A DNA stretch of 5,235 nt from an uncultured archaeon (GTDB lineage: Archaea > Thermoproteota > CALKCG01 > B24): contig CALKCG010000131.1 in the NCBI GenBank assembly GCA_938082915.1, positions 1-5,235 on the forward strand. The letters run 5' to 3'. A program made the position numbers and the translations under genes. A model generated the notes under the pieces. That model ran no database searches, had not been told where the DNA came from, and saw nothing but the letters and a program-made list of their open reading frames with translations. Below are positions 5,133 to 5,235 of this stretch, piece after piece (the first letter of the stretch is position 1; each line of letters starts with the position of its first letter).

Positions 5133-5235
5133 TTACGATATAACTCTACCTTTCATTTTACGCATTAACAACTTATATTGGAGAGATAGAAGCTTCTCAG
5201 ACACTAGGAGTTTACTAGTCAGGTAGATTAAGAAG
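5133..5235 (-). CDS. Possible 3' end of a convergent gene
   Basis: On the minus strand one frame is open from the right edge to a TAA at 5133-5135, immediately next to the proS stop at 5130-5132. The other two minus frames are closed. It would encode about 33 C-terminal residues ending KLLMRKMKGRVIS, alternating hydrophobic and basic. Abutting convergent genes would fit the tight layout seen at 1501/1510. The stretch is short enough to be open by chance, and no family is recognisable. One plus-strand frame is also open for about 30 codons here but has no start codon. Confidence 0.3.
   Translation of the reverse strand, partial: FLIYLTSKLLVSEKLLSLQYKLLMRKMKGRVIS

Noticed and set aside
5172..5179. 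TATA-like CTTATATT as a promoter for a plus-strand gene
   Set aside because: No ATG, GTG or TTG occurs on the plus strand in the following bases of the window, so it cannot be tied to a gene.
5188..5219. Palindrome AGAAGCTTCT and a five-base stem (ACTAG/CTAGT) after proS, as a terminator
   Set aside because: The arms are short, no T-run follows in either direction, and they lie within the possible convergent frame; chance is the simpler explanation.

Overview
The window looks like chromosomal DNA of an archaeon, probably a thermophile. It encodes a fibrillarin-type RNA 2'-O-methyltransferase, an archaeal RNase HII, an archaeal/eukaryotic-type prolyl-tRNA synthetase and a ribose-1,5-bisphosphate isomerase. 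Arginine is written mostly AGA/AGG and ATA isoleucine is common. TATA boxes stand about 38 bases before the start codons of three genes, and GTG/TTG starts occur. I cannot place it further; a TACK-type (crenarchaeal or related) lineage is a guess from the general look of the proteins.

Layout. Bases 1-369 hold the 3' part of a plus-strand gene for a small winged-helix-like protein of unknown role; its reading frame is open to the left edge. After a 133-base gap with a clear TATA box comes the ribose-1,5-bisphosphate isomerase gene (503-1501, with a proposed start downstream of the longest reading frame). Its 3' end meets, after 8 bases, a convergent minus-strand gene for a CxxCxxCC (YkgJ-type) cysteine-cluster protein (1510-2094). 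A 157-base divergent intergenic region with an inverted repeat separates that gene from flpA (2252-2938, GTG start). The rnhB gene follows at once, its Shine-Dalgarno sequence overlapping the flpA stop codon. After an 80-base gap with a strong TATA box, proS (3672-5132) follows. The last 103 bases have an open minus-strand frame whose stop abuts the proS stop, perhaps the tail of a convergent gene.

How the genes fit together. flpA, rnhB and proS are information-processing genes: rRNA/tRNA methylation guided by C/D RNAs, removal of RNA from RNA/DNA hybrids, and tRNA(Pro) charging. flpA and rnhB look like one translationally coupled unit, and proS has its own promoter. The isomerase belongs to the archaeal AMP-degradation (pentose bisphosphate) route ending in type III Rubisco; its usual pathway partners are not in this window. 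No mobile element, CRISPR array, tRNA or rRNA was seen. I found no convincing undescribed system. The points most worth a look are the start-codon corrections, the promoter geometry, the divergent intergenic region, and flpA without a neighbouring nop5 gene.
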